The notes: generated from the letters alone by a model not told the origin. A stretch of 64,000 bases of DNA from Plastoroseomonas hellenica (GCF_018129085.1 NZ_JAAGBB010000005.1:166738-230737), one strand, 5' to 3'; shown: positions 39,854 through 48,577, counted from the first letter of the stretch. Program-made: numbers and translations.

Positions 39854-41023
39854 ATGATCATGCGATCCAGGCGCGGCACCACGCCGCTCGACGCCATCTA
39901 TGCCGCCGCGGCGCAGCCCGAACGCTGGCCGGAGACGCTGACGCACGTCGCCGACCATCTCGGCGCCACCGGCGGCATGATCGCCTATGTCGCCCCGCGC
40001 GGCCGGCAGAGCTTCCTGGTCACCGGCCGGCTGCGCGAGGATCTCGGCGCTCTGTTCATCGAACGCTATCTCCAGAACCCCTGGACCATCGCGATGGCCG
40101 GCGTGCCCATCGGCAAGCCGGTCACCGTCAACAGCCTGATCGACACCGGCGCGCTCCGCCGCACCGCCTTCCACGCCGACATCCTGGCGCCGCAGGGGAT
40201 CGAGACCAACCTGAACGTGAAGGAGGCCGTCTTCGGGGGCCATGGCGGCCTCGGCGGCTTCGGCTTCACCCTGTCGCAGCGCGGCGCGGAGCAGGCCGGG
40301 GAGAGGCTGCGACGGTTCGGCCGGCTGGTGCCGCATCTCTCCCGCGCCCTCGAGACCTCGCTCACCCTTGGCCGCTACGCCGACGGCGCGCGACAATTGG
40401 CGCGGGTGCTGCAGTTGATGCCCGGCCCGGCGCTGCTGCTGGATCGCGCGGGCCGCATCAGCCACGCCAACCCCGCGGCCGAGGCGCTGCTGCGCCAGCG
40501 TGACGGGCTGATGACCGACCGCGAGGGCGGCCTGCGCCTCGCCGCCGCGCTGCCGGCCGAGACCGGCGCCCTGATGCGGGCGGTGACGGAAGCGCTCTCG
40601 ATCGCTGCCGGCAGCGACACCGCGCTGCGGCCGCCACTCCGGCTCACCCGCCCCTCCGGCCGGGCGCCGCTGCTGGTCATCCTGGTGCCGCTGCCGCCGC
40701 CCGCCTTCGCATTCTGGGAGCTGACGGAAGCCGCGCGGGCGCTGGTGCTGGTGATCGATCCCGCGCCGCAGCCGCTGGCGGCGGCGGAAGCGGCCGGTGC
40801 GGCCTTCGGGCTGACGGCGGCGGAGGCACGTGTCGCGGCGCTGATCGCGGGCGGCCTCAGCGGACCGCAGGCGGCGGCGGTCCTCGGCATCTCGCCGACG
40901 ACGCTCAAGACCCATCTCCTGCGCTGCTTCGACAAGACCGGCGTCCGCTCCCAGGCGGGGCTGATGCGGCTGCTCGGCGCGCTGCCGTCGGGCCCCGGGC
41001 CGTTCTTCCGTGACAAGGGGTGA
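39854..41023 (+). CDS. LuxR-type regulator with N-terminal sensor part
   Basis: A 389-residue regulator. The C-terminal helix-turn-helix (about 325-380) reads FGLTAAEARVAALIAGGLSGPQAAAVLGISPTTLKTHLLRCFDKTGVRSQAGLMRLL. The first 190 residues resemble the sensor region common to alphaproteobacterial LuxR proteins (TTPLDAIYAAAAQPERWPETL), and a PAS-like segment follows (LDRAGRISHANPAAEALL). ATG 39854 has GAGG eight bases upstream. The signal is unknown. The next gene begins about 100 bases downstream on the same strand. Confidence 0.85.
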   Translation: MIMRSRRGTTPLDAIYAAAAQPERWPETLTHVADHLGATGGMIAYVAPRGRQSFLVTGRLREDLGALFIERYLQNPWTIAMAGVPIGKPVTVNSLIDTGALRRTAFHADILAPQGIETNLNVKEAVFGGHGGLGGFGFTLSQRGAEQAGERLRRFGRLVPHLSRALETSLTLGRYADGARQLARVLQLMPGPALLLDRAGRISHANPAAEALLRQRDGLMTDREGGLRLAAALPAETGALMRAVTEALSIAAGSDTALRPPLRLTRPSGRAPLLVILVPLPPPAFAFWELTEAARALVLVIDPAPQPLAAAEAAGAAFGLTAAEARVAALIAGGLSGPQAAAVLGISPTTLKTHLLRCFDKTGVRSQAGLMRLLGALPSGPGPFFRDKG

Positions 41024-41126
41024 CCGCGTGGCCGGCCCCGGCGTGCCTGTGACGATCGCGGGAAAGCGGCGCGCCTCCTCCGACCGGTGGAGGCGCCGTG
41101 GACGATCGGCATGGAAGGCTGCCGCG

Positions 41127-41954
41127 ATGCCCGCCACCGCCCGTCCTCGCCTGGCCATCCTCGCCGCGGCGGCCCTCGGCCTCGCGATCGCGCTGGCGCC
41201 TGGGCGCAGCCTCGCCGGCGATCCCTGCGATGGCCCGGAGGCGATCGGCCTGCTCTGGCTGCCCGCCAATGCGGATGCGGTGGCACCCGTGCCCGCGGTC
41301 ATCGCGGTCCATGACGCAGTGGGGATCGATTCGCGCGGCTGGCGCTATGCCGAGCAATTGACCGCCGCCGGCATCGCCGTGCTGCACCTCGAGCTGCACG
41401 ACACCTCGGCCGATGGCGCGGGACCGGCGCCGGATGATGGCGCCGCCGCGCCGGCGCGCCTGGCGGCGGCGGCCGCCACCCTCGCCGAGGATCCGCGCTT
41501 CGCAGGCGCACGCCTCGGCATCCTCGCCTTCGGCGCCGCCGGAGAGACTGCGCTCCGCGTCGCCGCGGCGCCGGGCCTCGGCGAGCACATCGCGGCGCTC
41601 GTCCTGCTCTATCCCGGCTGCGCCACGCTGCAGGATGCGCTGCCGGCGACGGAGGCCGTGTCGCGTGCGCCGGTGTTGCTGATGCATGGCGATGCCGACC
41701 CGGCCAATACGGCGGCCGACTGCGCGGGCCTCGCCGCGCGGCTCGCCCGCGGCGCATCGGTGCGCCAGATCCGCCATGCCGGCGCCGGCTATGCCTGGGA
41801 CCTGCCGCCATCCGGCGTCGAGGAGGTGGTGACCATGCCCTGGCCAGGCAGCCCAGGCCGCTGGCTTCCCGTCAGCCACCGGCCGGCGATCGCCGAACTC
41901 TCGGCGACGCAGGTCGCCGGCTTCTTCGCACGCAGGCTCGCGCCGGCGCGGTGA
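41127..41954 (+). CDS. Secreted dienelactone hydrolase-like protein, nucleophile missing
   Basis: A 275-residue alpha/beta-hydrolase fold protein with an N-terminal export signal (RLAILAAAALGLAIALAPGRSLAG). The fold blocks are VPAVIAVHDAVGIDSRGWRYAEQLTAAGIAVLHLELHD, the acid turn LLMHGDADPAN and the His turn IRHAGAGYAWD. The nucleophile elbow reads LAFGAAGETA, with Ala where dienelactone hydrolases have Cys or Ser, so it may bind rather than cleave. Start ATG 41127 is taken for the signal peptide; the earlier frame from 41010 overlaps the LuxR gene. Confidence 0.78.
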   Translation: MPATARPRLAILAAAALGLAIALAPGRSLAGDPCDGPEAIGLLWLPANADAVAPVPAVIAVHDAVGIDSRGWRYAEQLTAAGIAVLHLELHDTSADGAGPAPDDGAAAPARLAAAAATLAEDPRFAGARLGILAFGAAGETALRVAAAPGLGEHIAALVLLYPGCATLQDALPATEAVSRAPVLLMHGDADPANTAADCAGLAARLARGASVRQIRHAGAGYAWDLPPSGVEEVVTMPWPGSPGRWLPVSHRPAIAELSATQVAGFFARRLAPAR

Positions 41955-41967
41955 CGCGCGCGACCCC

Positions 41968-42090
41968 ACACAAAAGCCGCCCGGCACCTCGCGGCGCCGG
42001 GCGTAAGTGGAAGAGGCTGGTATGCGCTGCGTCCAGGCCTATTCCCCTGAACCGCAGCAACGGCATCGGAGCAGATGCGCCGCGGCTGCG
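41968..42090 (-). ncRNA. Candidate small RNA with leftward intrinsic terminator
   Basis: In the 245-bp gap before the methyltransferase gene, the minus strand has a perfect 8-bp G/C stem (41978-41985 with 41996-42003) followed by GGCTTTTG. This is a plausible intrinsic terminator with no minus-strand gene to serve. The unique sequence upstream of it contains GGGGAATAGGCCTGGACG and CTTCCACTTACG, with the look of a structured RNA. The 5' end is unknown and no Rfam family is recognised. Confidence 0.35.
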
Positions 42091-42199
42091 CTGCTCACGA
42101 AGCTGCCAGCGCAGGCGGCGATGTGACCGGGCGCACCATCCGGACGGGCCGCCGCCGATTCCTGTATCATCGCCGCGATCGGCAAGACGGGCCTCAGCG

Positions 42200-42820
42200 G
42201 TGACCACGCCATCATCCGTAACGCAGCAGGGCTTTCCAGCGACCTCCATGCCCGACCGGGACTGGTGGGAAGCCTTGTGGCCGGACCCGATGGCGGTGCT
42301 GCGGCAGCTCGGCATCCGGCCGGGGATGACGGTGCTCGATCTCTGCTGCGGCGACGGGTACTTCACCGCGCCGCTCGCGCTGCTGGTCCAGGGCCGCGTC
42401 CATGCCCTCGATCTCGATCCCACGATGATCACGCGGGCGCAGGCCGAGGTCGCGCGGCAGGGCGCCGTGGTCGCGGCCTGGCTTTGCGCCGATGCCCGCG
42501 ACCTGCCGCACCTGCTGCCGCATCCCGTCGACCATGTGCTGATGGCGAACACCTTCCACGGCGTCCCGGATCAGCCCAGCCTCGCACGCGCGGTCAGGGC
42601 TGTGCTGCGCCCCGGCGGCCTTTTCGCCATCGTCAACTGGCACAGGGTCCCGCGGGAGCGCACCACCGTGCTCGGCCAGCCACGCGGCCCAGAGACGAGG
42701 CTCCGCATCTCGCCCGAAGCCACCGCGGCGGCGGTCGAACCGGAGGGCTTCCGGCTCGCCTGGACCGCGGAGGTCTCGCCCTACCACTACGGCGCCGTCT
42801 TCGAGGCGACGCCGCCGTAG
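42200..42820 (+). CDS. SAM-dependent methyltransferase (class I)
   Basis: A 206-residue Rossmann methyltransferase. Motif I is MTVLDLCCGDGYFTAPLAL, followed by VHALDLDPTMITRAQ (motif II), DHVLMANTFHGV (motif IV) and VLRPGGLFAIVNWH (post-I region). The segment PATSMPDRDWWEALWPDP near the N-terminus is characteristic of this subgroup. GTG 42200 is favoured; ATG 42248 is the next choice. The acceptor is unknown. It stands upstream of the arsenic operon but 63 bases before its operator, so it is not clearly part of it. Confidence 0.82.
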   Translation: MTTPSSVTQQGFPATSMPDRDWWEALWPDPMAVLRQLGIRPGMTVLDLCCGDGYFTAPLALLVQGRVHALDLDPTMITRAQAEVARQGAVVAAWLCADARDLPHLLPHPVDHVLMANTFHGVPDQPSLARAVRAVLRPGGLFAIVNWHRVPRERTTVLGQPRGPETRLRISPEATAAAVEPEGFRLAWTAEVSPYHYGAVFEATPP

Positions 42821-42856
42821 AGCCGATCTGTGGGTATCCGGGTGTCGCTTGACTCA

Positions 42857-42890
42857 TCTCCATATCTCCATGACCATGGAGATATGGAGA
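42857..42890. promoter_or_regulatory. 34-bp perfect palindrome at arsR start (ArsR operator)
   Basis: Arms 42857-42872 and 42875-42890 are perfectly complementary across an AC centre. Each arm contains CATATCTCCATG or its complement. The ATG of arsR (42884) lies in the right arm. This is the expected operator of the metalloregulator, blocking the whole arsenic operon. Confidence 0.8.
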
Positions 42891-43249
42891 AATCATCCGT
42901 CATCGCCGCCCTGGCGGCACTCGCCCAGGATACCCGCCTCGATATCTTCCGCCTGCTCGTGCAGGCAGGGCAGGAGGGGCTGCCGGCCGGGCAGATCGGG
43001 GACCGGCTCGGCCTGCCCTCGGCGACGCTCTCCTTCCATCTGACCCAGCTTCGCCACGCCGATCTCGTGACCTTCCGGCGCGAAGGGCGGTCGCTGATCT
43101 ACATGGCCGAGTTCGAGGCCATGAACGGGCTGATCGGCTTCCTGACCGAGAATTGCTGCGGCGGCGACCGCGCCGCCTGCCTGCCCGCCGAGGCCGCCGG
43201 ATGCGCGCCCGGCCCCGCCCGCCAGACCCGGAGGAAGCTGTCAGCATGA
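42884..43249 (+). CDS. arsR: ArsR arsenite-responsive repressor
   Basis: A 121-residue ArsR/SmtB repressor. The winged helix is ALAALAQDTRLDIFRLL...LPAGQIGDRLGLPSATLSFHLTQLRHADLVTFRREGRSLIY. Three Cys near the C-terminus (C91, C92 in ENCCGG, and C99) resemble the arsenite site of Acidithiobacillus-type ArsR, while the classic CVC box in the recognition helix is absent. ATG 42884 is preferred over the 18-residue longer start, which lies in the operator. The stop overlaps the next start (ATGA). Confidence 0.92.
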   Translation: MEKSSVIAALAALAQDTRLDIFRLLVQAGQEGLPAGQIGDRLGLPSATLSFHLTQLRHADLVTFRREGRSLIYMAEFEAMNGLIGFLTENCCGGDRAACLPAEAAGCAPGPARQTRRKLSA

Positions 43250-44616
43250 CCGCATCACCGCTCCCCATCGCGATCATCGGCGCCGGCCCGGTCGGGCTCG
43301 CGGCGGCCGCCCATCTGCTGCGGCGCGGCGAGCGGCCTATGGTCTTCGAGGCCGGGCGCGCCATCGCGCAGAGCATCCGCCAATGGGGTCACGTGCGCAT
43401 GTTCACGCCCTGGCGCTACTGCACCGACGCCGCGGCGGTGGCGCTGCTGGACGCTGCCGGCTGGGCACCTCCGCCGCCGGATGCGGTGCCGACCGGCGCC
43501 GAGCTGGTGGCCGATTACCTGGAGCCGCTGGCGGCACTGCCGGCGATGGCGTCCGCGATCCATCTCGACGCCCGCGTCGTCGCGGTGACGCGCAGGGGCT
43601 GCGACAAGGTGCGGACGATGGGGCGTGACGCATTGCCCTTCGTGCTGCGCATCGCGGGCCCCGGCGGCGCCTTGCGCAGCGTCGAGGCGCGCGCGGTGAT
43701 CGATGCCTCCGGCACCTGGCAGACGCCGAACCCGGCCGGCGCCGACGGCTTGCCGGCGCTCGGGGAGGAGAGCCTTGCCGCGCATATCGCGACCGGCATT
43801 CCCGACGTGCTGGGCGCGGCCCGCGCCCGCCACGCCGGCCGCACCACTGCCGTCATCGGCGGTGGCCATTCGGCGCTGAATGCGCTGATCGACCTCGCGG
43901 CGTTGCGCGAGCAGGCGCCGGAGACGCGCATCCTCTGGATCATGCGCAAGGCGCGGATCGAAGCGGCCTTCGGCGGCGAGGATCTGGACGGGCTGCCGGC
44001 GCGCGGCGCCCTCGGCAGTCGGGCGCGGGCGCTGGTCGAAAGCGGCGGCGTCACGGTGCTGTCGCCCTTCCGCATCGCCGAGATCCGCGCGGGGGGCACG
44101 CATGCCCTCAGCGTCACCGGCGAGCATGCCGGCCACCCGGCCAGTTTCGCGGCGGATGAACTGATCGTCGCAACCGGCTTCCGCCCCGACCTCGCCATGC
44201 TCAGGGAGGTCCGGTTCACGCTCGATCCCTGGCTCGAATGCGCGGCCGGGATCGGGCCGCTGATCGATCCCAACCTGCACAGTTGCGGCACCGTCCGCCC
44301 GCATGGCGCGCGCGAGCTGGCGCATGCCGAGCCGGGCTTCTTCATCGCGGGCATGAAGAGCTACGGCCGCGCGCCGACCTTCCTGCTGGCGACCGGGCAC
44401 GAACAGGTGCGCTCGATCGCGGCGGCGCTGGTCGGCGACGCGGCGGCGGCGGCGCGGGTCGAGCTGGTGCTGCCGGAGACCGGGGTCTGCAACACGCGAC
44501 CGGCGGCGCAGGCGCCGATCGCGGTCGCCGCGGCATCATCCTGCTGCGCGCCGGCGGTTGCGGCGCCGCCGCCCGCCGCGTCCTGCTGCGGCACCCGGCA
44601 GGAGGCCGCGCAGTGA
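43246..44616 (+). CDS. ArsO-like flavin-dependent oxidoreductase
   Basis: A 456-residue flavoprotein with an N-terminal FAD site IAIIGAGPVGLAAAAHLLRRG, an NAD(P) site TTAVIGGGHSALNALIDLA, and the ATGFRPDLAML segment typical of flavin monooxygenases. The C-terminal 50 residues carry two CC pairs (SSCCAP, ASCCG) that could bind arsenic. It resembles the ArsO-type proteins encoded in arsenic operons; the reaction on organic or inorganic arsenic is not certain. Start and stop overlap arsR and arsC by four bases each, a tightly coupled operon. Confidence 0.85.
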   Translation: MTASPLPIAIIGAGPVGLAAAAHLLRRGERPMVFEAGRAIAQSIRQWGHVRMFTPWRYCTDAAAVALLDAAGWAPPPPDAVPTGAELVADYLEPLAALPAMASAIHLDARVVAVTRRGCDKVRTMGRDALPFVLRIAGPGGALRSVEARAVIDASGTWQTPNPAGADGLPALGEESLAAHIATGIPDVLGAARARHAGRTTAVIGGGHSALNALIDLAALREQAPETRILWIMRKARIEAAFGGEDLDGLPARGALGSRARALVESGGVTVLSPFRIAEIRAGGTHALSVTGEHAGHPASFAADELIVATGFRPDLAMLREVRFTLDPWLECAAGIGPLIDPNLHSCGTVRPHGARELAHAEPGFFIAGMKSYGRAPTFLLATGHEQVRSIAAALVGDAAAAARVELVLPETGVCNTRPAAQAPIAVAAASSCCAPAVAAPPPAASCCGTRQEAAQ

Positions 44617-45044
44617 CGGTCACGATCTACCACAACCCGGCCTGCGGCACGTCCCGCAACACCCTCGGGCTGATCCGCAACAGCGGCACGGAGCCGGTGG
44701 TCGTCGAATACCTGAAGACGCCGCCCGACCGCGCACTGCTGCAGGCGCTGATCGCGCGCATGGGCCTCCCGGTGCGCGCCGTGCTGCGCCGGAAGGGTAC
44801 GCCCCATGACGCGCTCGGCCTTGATGATCCGTCGCTGCCCGACGACCAGCTCCTCGACGCCATGCTGGCGCATCCGATCCTGATCGAGCGGCCGATCGTG
44901 GTGACACCGCTCGGCGCAAAACTCTGCCGGCCGTCGGAGACCGTGCTCGACATCCTGCCCGATGCGCAGCATGGCGCCTTTGCCAAGGAGGATGGGGCGG
45001 CCGTGGTCGATGCGGCGGGCGCGCGCGTGAGGGCAGCGCCGTGA
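44613..45044 (+). CDS. arsC: Arsenate reductase, glutaredoxin-type
   Basis: A 143-residue ArsC/Spx-family reductase converting arsenate to arsenite with glutaredoxin. The catalytic Cys11 is in IYHNPACGTSRNTLG, matching E. coli Cys12. Other family blocks are VEYLKTPPDRALLQALI, RRKGTPHDALGL and HPILIERPIVVTPLGAKLCRPSE. The GTG start overlaps the previous stop. Co-translated with acr3 downstream, which exports the arsenite made. Confidence 0.93.
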   Translation: MTVTIYHNPACGTSRNTLGLIRNSGTEPVVVEYLKTPPDRALLQALIARMGLPVRAVLRRKGTPHDALGLDDPSLPDDQLLDAMLAHPILIERPIVVTPLGAKLCRPSETVLDILPDAQHGAFAKEDGAAVVDAAGARVRAAP

Positions 45045-46108
45045 GCGAGGCCGCGATCGGGGAGGGCAGGGCGTCGGCACCTGCCCTCGGCATCTTCGAG
45101 CGCTACCTGACGCTCTGGGTCGCACTCTGCATCGTCGCCGGGATCCTGCTCGGGCAGGCGCTGCCCGGCGTCTTCCACGCGCTCGGCGCCGCGGTGATCG
45201 CCGAGGTCAACCTGCCCGTCGCGGCGCTGGTCTGGCTGATGATCGTGCCGATGCTGCTGAAGATCGACCCGGCAGCACTCGGCGAAGTGCGCGCGCATTG
45301 GCGCGGCATGGCCGCCACGGTCGGCGTCAACTGGCTGATAAAACCCTTCTCGATGGCGCTGCTCGGCTGGCTCTTCATCGGCTGGCTGTTCCGACCCTGG
45401 CTGCCGGCGGCGCAGATCGACAGCTACATGGCCGGGCTGATCCTGCTGGCGGCCGCGCCCTGCACGGCCATGGTCTTCGTCTGGTCGAACCTGGTCGAAG
45501 GCGAGCCGCATTTCACGCTGAGCCAGGTGGCGCTGAACGACGCGATCATGATCGTCGCCTTCGCGCCACTGGTCGGGCTGCTGCTTGGGCTTTCCGCCAT
45601 CACCGTGCCCTGGGACACGCTGATCCTTTCGGTCGTGCTCTACATCCTGGTGCCGGTGGCTGTGGCGCAGCTCTGGCGGCGCGGGCTGCTGGCGCACGGC
45701 GGCCCGCCGGCGCTCGACCGCACGCTGCGCGCGCTGTCCCCGCTCTCGCTCGCGGCGCTGCTGCTGACCCTGGTGCTGCTGTTCGGCCTGCAGGGCGAGC
45801 AGATCATTCGCCAGCCCGCGGTGATCGCGCTGCTCGCGGTGCCGATCCTGATCCAGGTCTACTTCAATGCGGGCCTCGCCTACTGGCTGAACCGCCGGCT
45901 CGGCGTCGCCTGGTGCGTCGCCGGCCCCTCCGCGCTGATCGGCGCCAGCAATTTCTTCGAGCTGGCGGTGGCGACGGCGATCGCGCTGTTCGGCTTCCAG
46001 TCCGGCGCCGCGCTCGCGACCGTGGTGGGCGTGCTGATCGAGGTGCCGGTGATGCTCTCGGTCGTCCATATCGTCCGCCGGTCGCGCGCCTGGTACGAGC
46101 GCGGCTGA
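45041..46108 (+). CDS. acr3: Acr3 arsenite efflux permease
   Basis: A 355-residue Acr3 (ACR3/BASS superfamily) arsenite exporter with ten predicted helices. The key Cys is C141 in LLAAAPCTAMVFVWSNL, equivalent to the essential Cys of characterised Acr3. Other blocks are FERYLTLWVALCIVAGILLG, NWLIKPFSMALLGWLF and PSALIGASNFFELAVATAIALFG. GTG 45041 overlaps the arsC stop. Last gene of the arsenic operon. Confidence 0.95.
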   Translation: MSEAAIGEGRASAPALGIFERYLTLWVALCIVAGILLGQALPGVFHALGAAVIAEVNLPVAALVWLMIVPMLLKIDPAALGEVRAHWRGMAATVGVNWLIKPFSMALLGWLFIGWLFRPWLPAAQIDSYMAGLILLAAAPCTAMVFVWSNLVEGEPHFTLSQVALNDAIMIVAFAPLVGLLLGLSAITVPWDTLILSVVLYILVPVAVAQLWRRGLLAHGGPPALDRTLRALSPLSLAALLLTLVLLFGLQGEQIIRQPAVIALLAVPILIQVYFNAGLAYWLNRRLGVAWCVAGPSALIGASNFFELAVATAIALFGFQSGAALATVVGVLIEVPVMLSVVHIVRRSRAWYERG

Positions 46109-46134
46109 CCATTCGCGCTTGCGGGGCAGCAGCC

Positions 46135-47016
46135 TTACAGCCGCTTCTCGAACCAGTGATGCGCATAGGGCTCGTCGTTGAAGCGCGCGACCTCCCGGTA
46201 GCCCTCGCCGCGATAGAGCGCCTGCGCTTCCTGGAGCGTGCGGTTGGTCTCGAGCCGGAGGGTGCCCAGCCCGAATTCCCGCGCCGCCGCCTCCAGCGCA
46301 TGGAGCACCTGGCGCGCGACGCCGAGCCCGCGCGCATCCGGCGCGGTCCACATGCGCTTGATCTCGCCGAGCGTGCCGCCGAGGCGCTTCAGCGCGCCGC
46401 ATCCGGCGGGGCGGCCGTCGAGCCGTGCCAGGACGAAGACGCCGGCCGGCGGCAGCAGATCCACGTCCGGCGCCGGGTTGCTCCGGCCGGGATCGAAGCC
46501 GGCCTCGAAGCGCGTGGCGAGCTCCGCGAAATACTGGTCGAGGCACCATCGTGCCTCCGGGTGATCCGGCGCTTCCCGATGCAGGGTGACCGCGGCGGCA
46601 CGCAGCAGGCGCTCGACCTCCGTCATGGCGGCGACCAGGCGTTCCCGTCGCGCCGGATCGAGCGGCGCCAGCATCGACTGCGCGAGCGTGTCGGAGAGCC
46701 CGTCATAGGCCGCGCGCTCGGCGCGCCCTTTGCGCGTCAGCCGCGCCTCGCGGACGCGGCGGTCATCGGCCTGTGCCCGCACCTGCACCAGGCCCTGCGC
46801 CTCCAGTGAGCGCAGCAGCCGGCTGAGATAGCCGGAATCGAGCCCGAGCCTCTGCCGCAGCACGCGCAGATCGGCCCCTTCTGCGCCCAGCTCGAACAGG
46901 AGGCGGGCTTCACCGAGCGGCCGGCCACGCCGCAGATAGCTCTCCTCCAGCGCGCCGACCCGCTGGGTGACGGCGCGGTTGAAGCGGCGAACCTGCTCGA
47001 TCTGGCGCGGTTCCAT
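46135..47016 (-). CDS. MarR-GNAT bifunctional regulator/acetyltransferase
   Basis: A 293-residue fusion. The N-terminal half (1-150) is a MarR winged helix (LGEARLLFELGAEGADLRVLRQRLGLDSGYLSRLLRSLEAQGLVQV). The C-terminal half (155-293) is a GNAT acetyltransferase with the acetyl-CoA loop APDARGLGVARQVLHALEAAA and LRLETNRTLQEAQALYRGEGY. The fusion type is widespread in proteobacteria and the substrate is unknown. ATG 47016 sits four bases from a palindromic site that probably autoregulates the gene. Confidence 0.9.
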   Translation of the reverse strand: MEPRQIEQVRRFNRAVTQRVGALEESYLRRGRPLGEARLLFELGAEGADLRVLRQRLGLDSGYLSRLLRSLEAQGLVQVRAQADDRRVREARLTRKGRAERAAYDGLSDTLAQSMLAPLDPARRERLVAAMTEVERLLRAAAVTLHREAPDHPEARWCLDQYFAELATRFEAGFDPGRSNPAPDVDLLPPAGVFVLARLDGRPAGCGALKRLGGTLGEIKRMWTAPDARGLGVARQVLHALEAAAREFGLGTLRLETNRTLQEAQALYRGEGYREVARFNDEPYAHHWFEKRL

Positions 47017-47020
47017 TCCT

Positions 47021-47034
47021 CTGACTTTAGTCAG
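47021..47034. promoter_or_regulatory. Palindrome CTGAC-TTTA-GTCAG, operator candidate
   Basis: A perfect 5+5 inverted repeat immediately upstream of the MarR-GNAT start, as expected for autorepression. Confidence 0.55.
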
Positions 47035-47114
47035 GGATTGAGGAAAGGCAAGCGTGCCCTCGCGCGCGGCGCGGTCTATGAGGGACGGCGACCCCCCCTG
47101 GAGAGCCATCCACA

Positions 47115-47732
47115 ATGCCTGCGAGCTCGCTCCGCCCATCGCCCTGCCTCCTGGCCGGCGCGCTCGCGCTCGCCGGCTGCGCGGGCCCGCCGCCGGGCGG
47201 CACATCGGACGGCACGCTCGCCGTGACCGCCAGCATCCGCGGCGTCGTCCATGAGCCGCGGATGGTCCTCTCGCATCCGCGGGACGACCGGCACCGCTGC
47301 CGGCTGCCGGCGCCGGCCGAGCTTGCCGCCGCGACCGGGGCGGCGCCGGCGGCCGCGGCCTCGCAGCAACCCTTCCACTATACCGTCGAGTTCGGCCCCG
47401 ACTTTCCGCCGCCGGTGCCGGGCGCGGCGCGCCCGACCGAGGAATGGCTTCCCTACGGTCCGCAGACGCGCTTCACGCTCGAGGTCTTCTTCACGCCGGA
47501 TGGGCCGGCGCGGCCGCGGCGCGCCGTCCGGATCACCGTCGCCGCCGGCGGCCGATTGTGGCAACGGATGATCGAGGCCGATGACCCCGCTGCCGAGGCC
47601 AGCGTGACGATCGCGGCCGACGGCCTGAGCGGCAGCCTCCGCGCAGGTGGTCTCGTGCAGCAGATCCCGCACAACCGCATGCCCGAGACCGAGGCCATCG
47701 CAATCGAGGCCCGCTGGCGCTGCCCGGGCTGA
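47115..47732 (+). CDS. Hypothetical lipoprotein
   Basis: A 205-residue protein with a lipoprotein signal: PCLLAGALALAGC, lipidated Cys at residue 22. The mature part is soluble and rich in Pro and Ala. It contains a likely beta-sandwich region (FHYTVEFGPDFPPPVPG, FTLEVFFTPDGPARPRRAVRITVAAGGRLW). No family is recognised. Probably periplasm-facing. It converges on the PhyH-family gene and is not clearly in an operon. Confidence 0.72.
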   Translation: MPASSLRPSPCLLAGALALAGCAGPPPGGTSDGTLAVTASIRGVVHEPRMVLSHPRDDRHRCRLPAPAELAAATGAAPAAAASQQPFHYTVEFGPDFPPPVPGAARPTEEWLPYGPQTRFTLEVFFTPDGPARPRRAVRITVAAGGRLWQRMIEADDPAAEASVTIAADGLSGSLRAGGLVQQIPHNRMPETEAIAIEARWRCPG

Positions 47733-47744
47733 GCCTCGCCGGCG

Positions 47745-48545
47745 CTACTCGGCTGCCTGGCGATGCGCGCGCGCGAGGCGGATCAGGGCGTCGTCGGCGA
47801 CCGGCTCGATCGGCGTGAAATCCCGATGCGCGATGAAGTCCGGCCGGGTCGGCGTGCGGATGTGGTTCGAGACGGCGTTGAGCGTCAGATAGACGATCTT
47901 GCGCGGATAGGGCGTGATGTTGCCGGCCGAGCCGTGCACCAGGTTGCCATGGAACATCAGCATGCTGCCGGGCTTGCCGGTCGGCGCCACGATGCCGCCC
48001 TGCGCGACCAGCCGGGTCACCGTCGCCTCGTCCAGTGTCCAGAGCGGATAGGACGTCGTCTCGACGTCGTGGGAGGCCTTGAGGTCGCCGGCGGTCTGGC
48101 TGCGCGGCACCAGCATCAGCGGCCCATTGATCGGCATCACCTCGTCGAGGAAGACCGAGATGTTCATCGCCCGCGGCTCCGGCATACCGTCGTCGCGCTT
48201 CCAGGTCCCGTAATCCTGGTGCCATTGCCAGACCTCGCCGGTGAAGGCGGATTTGGCGTTGATCTTGTACTGGTGCATGTAGACCTTCTCGCCGAACACC
48301 TGCTCGACGGGCCCGATCATGCGCGGATGCGCGCCCAGCAGCCGGAAGGCCTCGTTGTAGGTGTGCGCGGCGAAGGCGGTGCGCGGCGCGCCGGTCTTCT
48401 CCCGCCACACCTCGGGGCGATGCTCGCGATAGATCGCCTCGGCCTCGCGGCGCAGGAGATCGACCTCCTCGGCGGTGAAGAGCTCCGGCAGCAGCAGCCA
48501 GCCTTCGGTCTGGAACTGGTCGAGCTGGTCCTGGGTCAGTCGCAT
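47745..48545 (-). CDS. Phytanoyl-CoA dioxygenase family protein (PhyH)
   Basis: A 266-residue Fe(II)/2-oxoglutarate dioxygenase. Iron ligands are H109 and D111 (WQWHQDYGTW) and H204 (NLVHGSAGN). The ectoine-hydroxylase-like stretch YMHQYKINAKSAFTGEVWQ and the double-stranded helix core ISVFLDEVMPINGPLMLVPRSQ are clear. ATG 48545 is chosen; the longer frame is antisense to the GntR gene. The substrate is unknown. It follows the FCD regulator gene on the same strand by 32 bases, so it may be its target. Confidence 0.87.
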   Translation of the reverse strand: MRLTQDQLDQFQTEGWLLLPELFTAEEVDLLRREAEAIYREHRPEVWREKTGAPRTAFAAHTYNEAFRLLGAHPRMIGPVEQVFGEKVYMHQYKINAKSAFTGEVWQWHQDYGTWKRDDGMPEPRAMNISVFLDEVMPINGPLMLVPRSQTAGDLKASHDVETTSYPLWTLDEATVTRLVAQGGIVAPTGKPGSMLMFHGNLVHGSAGNITPYPRKIVYLTLNAVSNHIRTPTRPDFIAHRDFTPIEPVADDALIRLARAHRQAAE

Positions 48546-48577
48546 CCTATCCTCCCTTTGCGTGTCGTCGATCGGGA

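Noticed and set aside
38917..41302. 794-codon minus-strand frame
   Set aside because: Shadow of the TauE, LuxR and hydrolase genes; composition is arginine- and alanine-rich with no domain.
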